Assembly: GCA_022457155.1 (NCBI GenBank)
Contig: JAJGOT010000030.1
Coordinates: 2,216,001 to 2,280,000 of the forward strand
Source of the DNA: Cladopsammia gracilis
Lineage: Eukaryota > Cnidaria > Anthozoa > Scleractinia > Dendrophylliidae
DNA length: 64,000 nucleotides
Direction: 5' to 3'
Shown here: positions 11,201 through 20,791 of the stretch, one piece after another
Layout of the letters: every line of letters starts with the position of its first letter
Position numbering within the stretch: position 1 is the stretch's first letter
Notes under the pieces: model-generated
The model's input: the letters and a program-made list of their open reading frames with translations, nothing else
The model's database searches: none
What the model was told of the DNA's origin: nothing
Position numbers and translations under genes: made by a program

Positions 11201-14005
11201 CAACCTGTTTAAAAAAAATGTTGCAAGTTGTACGCACGATTTTTACGCGTCGTACGTAAAAATCGTGAATACCATATCGTGTTGTAAAGAAACTGTCTTG
11301 GGGACTAGCTGGTTCCCTTTACATAAAATGAATAAAGTGGCTTTCTCTTGTTGAGTGCTTTTTATTCTTCAGCAGCGTTCTCGTGTTGACTGCTTTTACA
11401 ATTTAATGTCGACTCAAAATCTGCTCAGAATGTTTCTCACATGGCTTTTATCTGGGCTGAGAGATGTAGTTATCAATCAATGTCAGAATCATGTCAAACT
11501 GTAAGGCAGGCCAACGCAAGCCTTAGTATGATTGGCTCAGACAAATCATTAACATATATTCCTTCGATATGTTTGTCAGTGTCGAAGCTGACTTCTCTTT
11601 CAATTTTCACTCATGTTTCGGAATTGCTCAGCCAAAACAAAACTACAAGAGAAATATAAAAATTACAAGGTTGAGTTCTATCGGAAAGTTTAGACATTTA
11701 CAGAGAAGGCGAAAGTAAAAATACCATTTGAAATTCATACCTGGTTGGTTAAGTTTAATCCAGCCTTTTCCATACATGTATCATTAACCAGCACGTGCCA
11801 ACAAGCAAAACCATATTGCACTGAGCGACCTCGAGCGATCTTTTGTTGACAATAGATCCAAAAGTAATTAAACAGCTTCAATGTAAAGTCCGAAAAAGTT
11901 GCCTAAATCGACATAGTTTTACTGAAAAATAAAACAGTTGAATGAGAATAAGTAACTCTAGCTAAAAACACTATTTCCAGGAAGAGTGCTTAAAAAAACT
12001 TGACCTGAATTTTATATCACTATTTGACTGGTTGCCAGTCGGTATAAGGCCAATAGATTAATCAAGGTGTGCGAATATTTCAGTGATCGCATGGTTGCTC
12101 AGTGAAAACAGGTTAAGCTAAAATTTCTACGAAATATCAACTGGTATGATCTCGGAAAGAGACACGAAGGTTTTACACTAAAAATGGATAAAATACAAGA
12201 ATAGATCTTTTCCAGGAAGGCTTGCCACGAAATGTCGACCTGAAGAAAAAATCCAAAATAACCTTATTGACCTTGGACTAATAGCGTTTCCCTTCTACAA
12301 TAGCATATTTTCCCTCGCAATTGAGTGAAATATTTGATTGTAATTATGTGTAGTAATAACCACAAAATTCCGATGTTGAGTTCTTTTACAGTGTAACTAA
12401 TTTTTTTTTCAGTTGCATGAAAAGTTGAATCATTTTCTACTTTCTGCAACAAATTTCTTCAAGGTGCAGAACAAAAATATGTGTAACATGGCCCTTGCAA
12501 CTTGCATTGACGTACAAAAATACCGGCGCAACATGGTTTTTCTTGTGTTGGTGACTAATAACCTAATTTCTTCTTGATTGAAAAGTCAGAATATCTTAGA
12601 CTTCTTTGATTTCAGAACACCCCGTGCTGAAGCACATGTTGGCTACATGCTTTGTATTGTGGCAAAAGAACAATAGAGATTAAAATAATTGCATGTAGAC
12701 TTACGTATTGCCTATGTGCGTCAATGTAAGGCTTAAAGTGCCCATAACCTTTTTTAAATTTTTTTTTATCTGAAACTAGACATTACTACAAGAACTTCCG
12801 TGAAAAAATTTTGCGATTAAATTAAAATGCAATTTTTTTTAGATTTTTTTAAAACGTTCAAATTTGCCGCCATTTTGGCACACCATTCGCATTAGTCTCC
12901 TCTCGGTCCCTCTTGGTTAACAAAGGATCCGTGACGTAGATTAAGGAACACGTGTCTTCAAACAAAGGAACAAGTAACTTCAAACAAAGGAATTGTGACG
13001 TAGATTAAGGAACATGTGAGCCCGTTGGCCTTCTTAACAGCGGGACGGGTATACCGCAAAAAAAATAGGATTTTGAAGATTTGAAATATTCATAAAAAAT
13101 TTGCGTTTTGTGCAAAGCGCGAAATTGTTTCGAAGAGGTTCCTTGTGTGATGTTTACATTCAGATGAGAAAATAAAAAATTAAACGTTATGGGCACTTTA
13201 ACATGGACATTAAAGAGTATTATGTTTTTTTAAGGAAAGGTCCAGCCTGCATCGCAGGCGTCGGGGAGAAGGGAACTGGGGAGAGAGGGAAAGGACGCCT
13301 GCAATAAAGACCCCCATTTGTTCATTTGTGCGGACGCTGGCGGCCGCAAAATTCTGATTGGCTAATTCGCGCTGGGCGGTAAACATAATAAATTCCCGCG
13401 TGAAGTCATCCATGCGTAAACAGTGCGTGCCAGTTTCTGATTGGTGAACGTATTGACAGTTGACGTAATTCGATTAAAAGGAAATTGGTGGGCGTTATGC
13501 GAATAGCCCGGTTCTTGGAGCAGGCGTTCCTTCCCTTCTCCCCCTCTTCTTTTTCGCGCCCCCTCCCCCTCCCCGTTTACGCCTGCCACGCAGGCTAGGA
13601 AAAGCCTAAATCATGGTTTGACTCTAGGAGCAAAAGCGTTACAGTGATCAGTATCAAATTTCTCCTTGCAGCATCAAATGCATCATTTAGAAGAGAGGTC
13701 ATAAGAATTAGCTAATAGTCACCCAAGATCTTGATTCTTTAACAATTTCTCCCAATTTGTGTTAAAAGAAATGTATGCGGACCAGAAAGGAGAATTTGAG
13801 TTCTGGCTTTGGGGCTTAACGGGTAAAAATAACATCACGATTTGTTGACGTACTCATGCAGGCTTTTTTTTTTTTGTTTTATCACAGAATCTCTGCGGTT
13901 ACTGAAGGTATCATGGAGCTGATTGAGGATGACACTAAAATAGGAGAGGTGTTGGTGGTTTGTGTGACAGACGGAACCAAATACAAACAATTTGCGGATA
14001 AATAA
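5221..14005 (+). CDS. HPGD: 15-hydroxyprostaglandin dehydrogenase-like short-chain dehydrogenase, seven exons, complete
   Basis: Exons: 5221-5313, 7274-7397, 8257-8363, 9598-9679, 10599-10678, 10903-11033 and 13888-14005. All introns are GT-AG and the phases match; total 735 nt, 244 residues. Order of motifs: Rossmann TGGASGIG at 11-18, VVDIN at 34-38 (D36 favours NAD over NADP), NNAA at 90-93, the active-site triad S133, Y146 and K150 (NTSSTAG, YCATK), then CICPGRTDTEM. Length and motif spacing match classical SDRs, and the closest family I recognise is 15-PGDH (segments FIRCNVS, WNKTLNINL, GTLLGLEHM, LIEDD). Expected reaction: NAD-dependent oxidation of the 15-hydroxyl of prostaglandins or related hydroxy-lipids, in the cytosol. 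The substrate is inferred from family resemblance; another SDR substrate is possible. Confidence 0.85.
5588..6328. mobile_element. Non-autonomous DNA transposon with 8-bp target duplication, in SDR intron 1
   Basis: Ends gggtgtagacaaaacgtgga and its inverted counterpart are flanked by ACCAAAAT at 5580-5587 and 6329-6336. Inside are further inverted blocks (about 5730-5790 against 6160-6220) and repeated ctggaccccc. An 8-bp duplication fits hAT (or P) superfamily elements. No transposase is present. Confidence 0.85.
6950..7052 (-). mobile_element. tRNA-derived SINE, minus strand, in SDR intron 1
   Basis: Read on the minus strand, the segment shows a tRNA-like head with an A-box-like tagcctagtcagga and a B-box-like agttcgagtc, followed by a T-rich tail at the lower coordinates. 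It is diverged from any functional tRNA. Confidence 0.55.
7974..8093 (-). repeat. Dispersed repeat shared with introns of the Ly6/uPAR array
   Basis: On the minus strand this reads as serial gttaacaaactt blocks followed by a gtgcagta segment, resembling the block found before the 207-bp type exons in the array (for example about 33630-33725). It is a mobile or ancient dispersed repeat in SDR intron 2. Confidence 0.5.
9926..10129. mobile_element. PIF/Harbinger-type MITE, 204 bp, in SDR intron 4
   Basis: Termini GGGCACTTACCATTT and its inverse are flanked by TTA at 9923-9925 and 10130-10132. The 3-bp TWA duplication and GGGCA-type end are typical of Harbinger MITEs. A subterminal ggccggcca palindrome lies in each arm. 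Confidence 0.85.
10335..10530. repeat. Interspersed repeat with a gcggacacc motif, SDR intron 4
   Basis: The start (tcaactctctctaagcggac) and the following cggacacctctct blocks look like a fragment of a common small transposon. No clear ends or target duplication were found. Confidence 0.3.
11234..11266. repeat. Perfect short hairpin in SDR intron 6
   Basis: 13-bp arms, cacgatttttacg and cgtaaaaatcgtg, around a 7-base loop. It is too short to assign to a mobile element. Confidence 0.5.
12737..13197. mobile_element. TTAA-flanked MITE, 461 bp, in SDR intron 6
   Basis: Ends AGTGCCCATAAC and GTTATGGGCACT are each bounded by TTAA (12733-12736 and 13198-13201), as in piggyBac or Kolobok elements. 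It contains an internal tandem repeat of a gtgacgtagattaaggaaca-type unit near 12930-13015. No transposase. Confidence 0.8.
13244..13597. mobile_element. GC-rich terminal-inverted-repeat element in SDR intron 6
   Basis: The left end agcctgcatcgcaggcgt and right end acgcctgccacgcaggct are inverted copies, each itself a small palindrome. The purine-rich left and pyrimidine-rich right subterminal tracts also pair. The target duplication is not clear. Confidence 0.6.
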
Positions 14006-14159
14006 GGTTAGTTTCTTTTACCCTGTATAGATTACAAAATAGCCTTACCCACAAGTCGAGCTTAGGAGCGCGGAGAGCGATCGAACGAGCGCGAGCTCGA
14101 GCGAGCGATCGTGAGGAAATTTCTTGTTGAACGTTTGAAGGACGCCTCAAAGCAATTGT

Positions 14160-15572
14160 GATTATGCTGGCTGTTACTTTGCCTAGGAATACAGCCGCCT
14201 CTCATCGCTTCCAGCCTCTAAGGGCGTTTGCGCGAGAATCGTCAGCGGTTTAGCCTAAAAACTTCCATACCGATGATATAACTCTGTATCGAATCCGGAC
14301 AGAATAGCTGATTATAATTTTGCATAATTTTGCTAGTCGTTATCGGTAAATAGACCAAATAGCCCAATTTCAATATATTAAAATTCAACTTGAAACAAAA
14401 GACATCGCTACAAGGCTTAGGGGAATGATAGTAGGAATTTATATGGTTTATTCCCCTAAGCCTCGTAGTGATGTCTTTTGTTTCAAGTTGGATTTTAATA
14501 TATCGAAATTGGGCCATTCGTTTTCTCGGCATTGAACTGGAACAAGCTTGCAGTCGAGGCTCATGCGGGACAATCTTTTCACATGCAAATATTTTTACTG
14601 ATATTCCCCCGCCTGAGCCTCCATTGCAAGCTCGTTCCAGTTCAATATTCGATTTCATGCTTCAAGAACATTTTGTCAAATAAAGGAGCCCAGTCTTGAC
14701 GATTGCAATGTTATCCACTAGCTTCAGCTTTCGCTTCCCAAAAAACGTTTTAGACAGGTCAGCAAAACGTTGCTCTATGACCCTATCCAGTCTTCCATTT
14801 TAAAAGTATAAATACTTAGTAATTTCTGCAACGTGACTGGTTTCATAATTTGAATTATGCCAAATTAGCGACGGGCGATTAAAGGGCCAAAGTGTCACTT
14901 TGAAAAAAAAAGAAAAAAAAAAAACTGAACATAATTATTTATCTTAATGAAAACCTTAAAATATCAGTCCAGTTTTGTTAAAAATTACGCTACCAATTTA
15001 CAGAACCAAGCCTTAACTGTGTTTGGCTGCGGATGGCCGGGATGGAAATGGATTGCAACTTGAAAAAAGTTGGCCAGTGTTTTCAAGTTTTTACCGTATG
15101 TCTATGAAAAATCGCAAAAAAAAAATAATTATGGTTTGTTCTTTCTTCGAGTAATCACTAGATATTTTCGTCTCTGTGTTTTAAGAGCAATATCATGTTT
15201 AAAGTAAGGTACAGTCAAACCTATATATATGGGCCATGTTATTTTTGAGCGGTTACCCTGCATATAACGGTCACCGAACAACTTCCTGAAATCGTACCTT
15301 ATATTTACTGTCAAGTTTACCTGTATATAGCGGTCACCTGTATGTAACAGACGCGGTCACCCTTTAGACTTCCCGAATCCACAATTTTCTTTACTTTTTA
15401 CCTGTATATAACGCTCACCAAATTGGATTACGATCAAACAGTTGATGCAGTTTTTTTAGCGTCATCAGTATGGCATTTTTTAGGGTAAACGGCAGACGCC
15501 TTCTCTCGCGAACGCCGCTAGTGGCCGGGAGCTATGAGAGGCGGCTGTATTCACAGGCTAGCTGTTATTATA
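14160..15572. mobile_element. Long inverted-repeat element carrying nested fold-backs
   Basis: About 110 bp at 14160-14278 match the reverse complement of 15460-15572 (shared block gaatacagccgcctctcat). Inside are two fold-backs: 14359-14516 (67-bp arms) and 14531-14646 (about 22-bp arms, attgaactggaacaagcttg). It starts some 150 bp after the SDR stop codon. No transposase was recognised; the reading frames over the fold-backs are not credible genes. Confidence 0.6.
15311..15395 (+). repeat. Dispersed repeat, copy 1
   Basis: The block around agcggtcacctgtat and cagacgcggtcacccttta recurs in the opposite orientation at 25278-25372 with high identity. Confidence 0.8.
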
Positions 15573-15884
15573 CCCTGGGTTCCAAAGGCTTCTCGCGGTG
15601 CCATGTCTCATATTGCACGTCTCTCTTTACTTGCAGCAACGTAAATAATTATGTGATACAAAATGCGCGCAAAAGACGCCTCAGGCACCCATGTCGTCTG
15701 GTCGAGGCATGATTGCAATTGTTTCTTAATTCGTGCGATCTGGCCCAGTCCATCCGAAGTGAACAACTGTCCCATGCATGTCACTTGGTTTATCCTCAAC
15801 CTTAACTTTTTCTTGTTAAGCTTCAAATGAACGCTGCGTGCCGGAATGCTTGAGCAAGTTCACTAAGTTCACTACTAACGGACT

Positions 15885-16335
15885 GAGTGGCTGACTGACT
15901 GACTGACTGACTGGCTGGCTGACTGATTGACTAATAACTGACTAATGGACTGACTGACTGATAACTGACTAACGGACTGAGTGGCTGACTGACTGACTGA
16001 TTGACTGATAACTGACGGATTGACTGACTGACTGATAACTGGCTAACGGACTGACTGACTGACTGGCTGACTGATTGACTGATAACTGACTAATGGACTG
16101 ACTGACTGATTGAGTGATAACAGACGGACTGACTGACTGGCTGACTGACTGACTGATTGACTGATAACTTACTAACGGACTGAGTGGCTGGCTGACTGAC
16201 CACTGACTGACCCGGCGCTGTCTGTCTGACTGACTGACTGACTGGCTGGCTGGCTGACTGATCGACCGGCGGATTGATTGGCTGGCTGGCTGGCTGGCTG
16301 GCTGACGCACTGACTGGCTGGCTGACTGACGGAGT
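15885..16335. repeat. (CTGA)n-derived tandem array with higher-order structure
   Basis: About 450 bp built from ctga/ctgg tetranucleotides, interrupted by ataactgactaa blocks that recur about every 50-60 bp, and by a short run of pure ctgg near 16275-16300. The Ser/Gln/Val-rich minus-strand frame through it is a translation of the array. Confidence 0.9.
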
Positions 16336-16339
16336 CTGC

Positions 16340-16869
16340 TCTCAGTCTAATGTATTTACTGTTTTCTTGCAGGTGTAATTTCTCAGTATTCCAATTATGC
16401 AGCAGTTACCTGGGTCATCATGCAACGCTCCTCCCACTGGCTGCCTGAAAATAATAGCTGATGATGGGTGTGGTAGTTGGTATAAATTATACTCCCTCGA
16501 TCGCCTAGCCCGTTTGTTACCACAAGACTGGTCGTAATTTATCTAGCTTAAACTGTCTGTAAAAAGCCTTTTAAAGAATCACTTGCTGTAGTATCAGCTC
16601 TGTTTGGTTGACCATTTGTTTTTCAACAATTTAAGGAATTGTATGGGGTATTCCGAAAGGTTTGCAGTATCACAAATCAATATTATCACGAAGAAATCGC
16701 ATATTTCAATTTGATGTAAGCTGAAATTATCCCCGTTAATTTTGTTAAGGTCAAAACGGTCAGAACTTGGTCAAAACTGCAAAAACCAAGGAATGTTTCG
16801 AACTGAAATTTACACATTTTCGGGATATTTTGCGATACTGTGTGTATAAATCTTTAGGCATTTCCAATA
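16340..16869. other. No gene seen
   Basis: Low-complexity-free intergenic sequence with no coding segment I can support. Confidence 0.35.
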
Positions 16870-17000
16870 GAGGTTTTGCACGGCAGCCATGTTGCATGGC
16901 AGGAACAATGAAAATGTTTTGCATTAGAAAGAACATTCTTTCCCATAGGGAAAAGAATCTATTGTTCCTGCCATGCAACATGGCTGCCGTGCGAAACCTC
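16870..17000. repeat. Fold-back element with 40-bp arms
   Basis: Arms 16870-16909 and 16961-17000 are almost perfect inverses (ttgcacggcagccatgttgc and its complement, one or two mismatches) around a 51-bp spacer. The long matching reading frames on both strands come from this symmetry. Confidence 0.85.
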
Positions 17001-17072
17001 TGTAAGGCGGTTTTCAATTAAGTGTCGTAAAAGCAAAGTAATCACTGGATAATAGCAGGAAAGTAATAATCT

Positions 17073-17622
17073 TTAGAGCAACTACAACCGACTTGATTTT
17101 ACAAAACATGTTTCGACAATCCTTTGTCATCTTCAGTTGAAATTTAAAGTTACAAAGTTGAATTTATACTAAGTAAATGAAAATGCTAATGAGTGAAAAC
17201 ACCCTCATGAAATATAATATATCTTCATGAAAGCCTAACCAGGTGTTATTAATCTTATAGGGCCTCTCACGTTTTCAAACACCTGGAAGACTCCAAAGAA
17301 TGCCACAGTTTATGTTCACCTAATTGTTTCAATATTTTAGATCATGCTTCCACTAATTTTCAGCTTAAGATAAAGGAAGCTTTACATATCAAATGGGAAC
17401 AACCTTCTTTGAACTGACAGTTGTATCATGTTAATTTAAAACTTTCCTTTTAATCACGTATTGTCACACATTCTTTCATTTATTTGTTAAAGGTGTTTTC
17501 ACTCATTAGCATTTTCATTTACTTAGTATAAATTCAACTTTGTAACTTTAAATTTCAACTGAAGATGACAAAGGATTGTCGAAACATGTTTTGTAAAATC
17601 AAGTCGGTTGTAGTTGCTCTAA
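17073..17622. mobile_element. Inverted-repeat element with 131-bp arms and a Penelope-LTR-like motif
   Basis: Arms 17073-17203 and 17492-17622 are near-perfect inverses starting ttagagcaactacaaccg. Each arm holds a ctgaagatgac ... gtcgaaacatg motif like that in terminal repeats of Penelope-like retroelements. aaagtaat occurs just outside both ends, a partial candidate target duplication. There is no reverse transcriptase in the 288-bp interior. Confidence 0.65.
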
Positions 17623-18378
17623 AAAGTAATCACTCTGGCCAATCACAACAGACGCAGACAATCCAGTGAACCAATCAGAACTCGAAGCAAATACATGTAG
17701 CCGGCGCCAAGCGCGGGAAAACGCGTGCGAGCAAGTCACGATTGGTTTTGGTTTTACTTCTGATTGGTTGAAAAGGTGGCGCCAGATTTTGTAGCCAATC
17801 AAAATAGCGTAGCAATGAAAACCAAAGCAATTTCGAAATTACTTTCGGCAATCAATTGAAGAACGCTCTGTACAGTGTATTCCCTTAATAAACAAACGGT
17901 CGGCAACCAAATTATTTGTTTCCGCCTCATGTTGGCAAGACGACACACAACTTGATACGATATAAACATGCTACTGCCTAGCAACGTAATAGGGGCCTAA
18001 GCACTGTAGTCTCTGTGGCATGACAGTTGTAAAAAGAAGTTGTACGGAATTGTAATGACGAATATAAACACAAAATAAGTAGAAATAAAAGCAAATAAAT
18101 CAGGTGTCAAATTTTGTCGCTGTAGTGTTGCACGATCCCAGCTGAATTTCGTCACTGAGAGTATTGTGTTGTGGTTTTGGTTGTGGTGGTGTTGACTACC
18201 GCTTACGTCATCGAAACGTCAGTTCAAACAAGTGAAGATTAGAGAATATTATGCAAGCTTACATAATATCAAACGTTCCAGTCTCTCGCCTAGCCCGTTA
18301 CTCTTCCTCATTTTTCGTGCCCAAAGCGATTCCTGTGGAGGAGGCTAAAACTTCCGCTTAGGTTGTTCACAGTTTCAA

Positions 18379-19100
18379 GGTTACAGTGTACCTTCAGATC
18401 GAAAATTTATTGAAAATTTTTTTTGGCGTTAAAATAAAGTTTACAGAATGAACTTTCATCCAAAAAAAAAAACTATCACAAAATAGTGAAAATTGACGGA
18501 GAAATGACGGTATAACTTTTGTGGGCGGAGTTTGTTTATTAAGCGATATGTTTTTTAAGCGCCGTTTTCTCAAAGTTAATTTTCCGCTTGTTGGGGACAC
18601 TTTAAAGAGCTACAACTCAAAGGGAATTTGTTCGATTTTCCTTAAATTTGGACAGAAGCTAGGCTAACATATAATCAACAAAAACGTGTCGGCGAATTTC
18701 TTAATTCCGAAAATTTTTTCGTCAAGAGGCATTTCCGTGCGATCATTCCAATTTTTTTTCTCCCCTTTTCGAAAATATTCTGTAACTTTTCACTGCAATT
18801 GAATATGGAAAATCGCCGACAAGTTTTTCTAGCGCTTCGTGTCCGGAAACCCGAGAACAAATCAAATTAGCAAAATATAATAATCGCTTTGAGTTATAGC
18901 GTTTTAAAGCTGATTCGGACGTTCGAATTTAGACGTCGTAAAAAATTCGACAATTCATTTTATTACCAATTGTTTTCCATATTTAGATAGCCAGCTCGAT
19001 AAGCTTTAATTTGATATCTGGGTTTAGGTATATTAAGCAGTGTAATATTAAGACACTAGAGCTGTTATACTGGAGACACCCCCGAAGGCACACTGTAACC
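18379..19100. mobile_element. Candidate terminal-inverted-repeat element, about 720 bp
   Basis: The left end ggttacagtgtaccttc and right end gaaggcacactgtaacc are inverted with one mismatch. No target duplication was found and no coding capacity was recognised. Confidence 0.45.
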
Positions 19101-19500
19101 TTAATCAAATTAGGCTCCTAAGAGCCAACCCGTGAATAAGAAATGCTAACACGCAACGCAATATTTCGGTAGGCTTATGTTTTCACACTGACACGGTTCG
19201 ATATTTCTTTTTCAAAAATTAACCGTAAGGATTTTTGACGGACGCAAAAAAAAAGGAAATAAATTTTATAATGTCCAGTTCAAGGAAAAAAAAGAAGAAG
19301 AGTCACGGGCATGAATTGAACCCGTGTCTCGATTAGAAAATCCTTTTAGATCGATTTTATGAAGCATTAAAGACTCCAAATGCGAAACACCTTTAAGCTT
19401 GTTGTTTATATTCGTTTACAACAAATTAGTTATTGTTTTCGATGGATTCACGCTGTTCTTGTTACGAAACGCATTCGTACAAAGCATTACGTCTCTGAGA

Positions 19501-20016
19501 GCCTGTTTATCTGCTGGTCTCGGGTACCCGAGACGACCCTAGCCCCCTCTCCCCCCCCCCCCCCCCCCCCGAGACAACTTTGCCGAGTATTTATATAGTA
19601 TTTATTTTGCCCTTGCTGACCGAGTTAAAGTTGACCCTACTTAAATATTCACAACGCTGCGTAAATATTCAAATCTACTTTGTTTCATTCATTCGATCAC
19701 TGGGCTTTGCTGATTTACATTTTACTTCCTTTAATGCGAATTTGTGTTCTTAAACCTAAAAACTTGGCTTTACGTGACACGCAGAACGCCGTGAATTGTT
19801 CCGGGTAAGCGAGCCAAAGTGTTTATATGAGAAAAAGGTGCACCTGCCGAGGCGAGACAACTCGCCCAACAGAGTTGTCTCGCCAAGCGAGACGAGTTCT
19901 CGATTCTCATGTAAACGGTTGGTTGAATTTTTCAAAGAAATAAGTGAAAAGGTAGCTCGGCCAGGGTAACTCGGGGGGAAGAGTTGTCTCGGGTACCCGA
20001 GACCATATAAACAGGC
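19501..20016. mobile_element. Terminal-inverted-repeat element rich in gagttgtctcg palindromes
   Basis: Ends gcctgtttat ... tggtctcgggtacccgagac and the inverse at 19987-20016. The interior carries several gagacaactc/gagttgtctcg copies and a C run at 19549-19570. Target duplication not resolved. Confidence 0.65.
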
Positions 20017-20127
20017 CCTAAGGTTACAGCTGATGGAAGGAGTGAACGAGTGAGTGAGCGATAACCCGTTAATTTCCCATGCGCGTATTCACGGGTTAAA
20101 AATGATCACCTGTAAAAAACATCGATT

Positions 20128-20606
20128 GTGTCTGATACGGGGTGAAAGGTCGATTTGGTAGAGAAAGCAACAATTAATAAAACGTGATAACGAATGACCA
20201 CTAATCGAGAGTGGTTTCTTAATAAATACGCGAAAAATGGTCTGCAACTCTCTTAAATTGTTCTCTCGACTTATTGCTCAAGTAATTACCTTAGAGGAAG
20301 ACCAACAAACGCGCCCATTCATCAAACATTGCTGCATTCACACCCACCCACAGAGATGTATTATCTTGAGCTTTTATGGAATGCCCACGATATTGCTATG
20401 AAGTTTATCATATCTATCAATCAGCTAATGTGGTTTGTTAACATGATTAATTGGACAGGTTCGACTCAGCCAATCAACCGTAACTGTGCTGATGTTTGTT
20501 AATAATCATGAAACTGTATCGACATTTCAGTTCAACGCAGTGTTTTGCACTTTTCAGGCGATATGAAGCTTCACTTTACTGTTGACGATGGACAATTTAA
20601 AACTTG
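20128..20606 (+). pseudogene. Broken duplicate of the 5' end of the Ly6/uPAR-NIDO gene, part 1
   Basis: This region matches 25418-26050, the promoter, first exon and start of intron 1 of the large gene. The copy keeps the cgatATGAAGCT start but then jumps directly to the intron sequence ttcactttactgttgacgat: about 120 bp, equal to the rest of the signal-peptide exon and the donor site, are deleted. It therefore cannot supply a signal peptide. A LINE interrupts the copy right after this segment. Confidence 0.75.
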
Positions 20607-20791
20607 AAAACATATTACAAACAAAAACAAACAAACAACAACAAACAAAACTTTATTAGACATATAAACTTAAGTACAGTTCCCCTGCAAATTAGCAAAA
20701 ACGCTATTCGAGACAGGGAAAAGTAATGTAATTGAAAATAATAAAGGTTAGACAATATAACAAAACAGAAGCTGATCTGTAGAGTTACAGA

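Noticed and set aside
14242..14658. 138-residue minus-strand frame
   Set aside because: It spans two fold-backs and its two halves mirror each other; no domain recognised.
15969..16310. 113-residue Ser/Gln/Val-rich minus-strand frame
   Set aside because: Translation of the ctga tetranucleotide array.
16760..17021. Overlapping 84-85-residue frames on both strands
   Set aside because: They arise from the symmetry of the 40-bp hairpin.
19305..19345. tRNA-like T-arm on the minus strand (cacgggttcaattcatgccc)
   Set aside because: Only a B-box-like arm is present; no A box or acceptor stem could be paired, so neither a tRNA nor a confident SINE.
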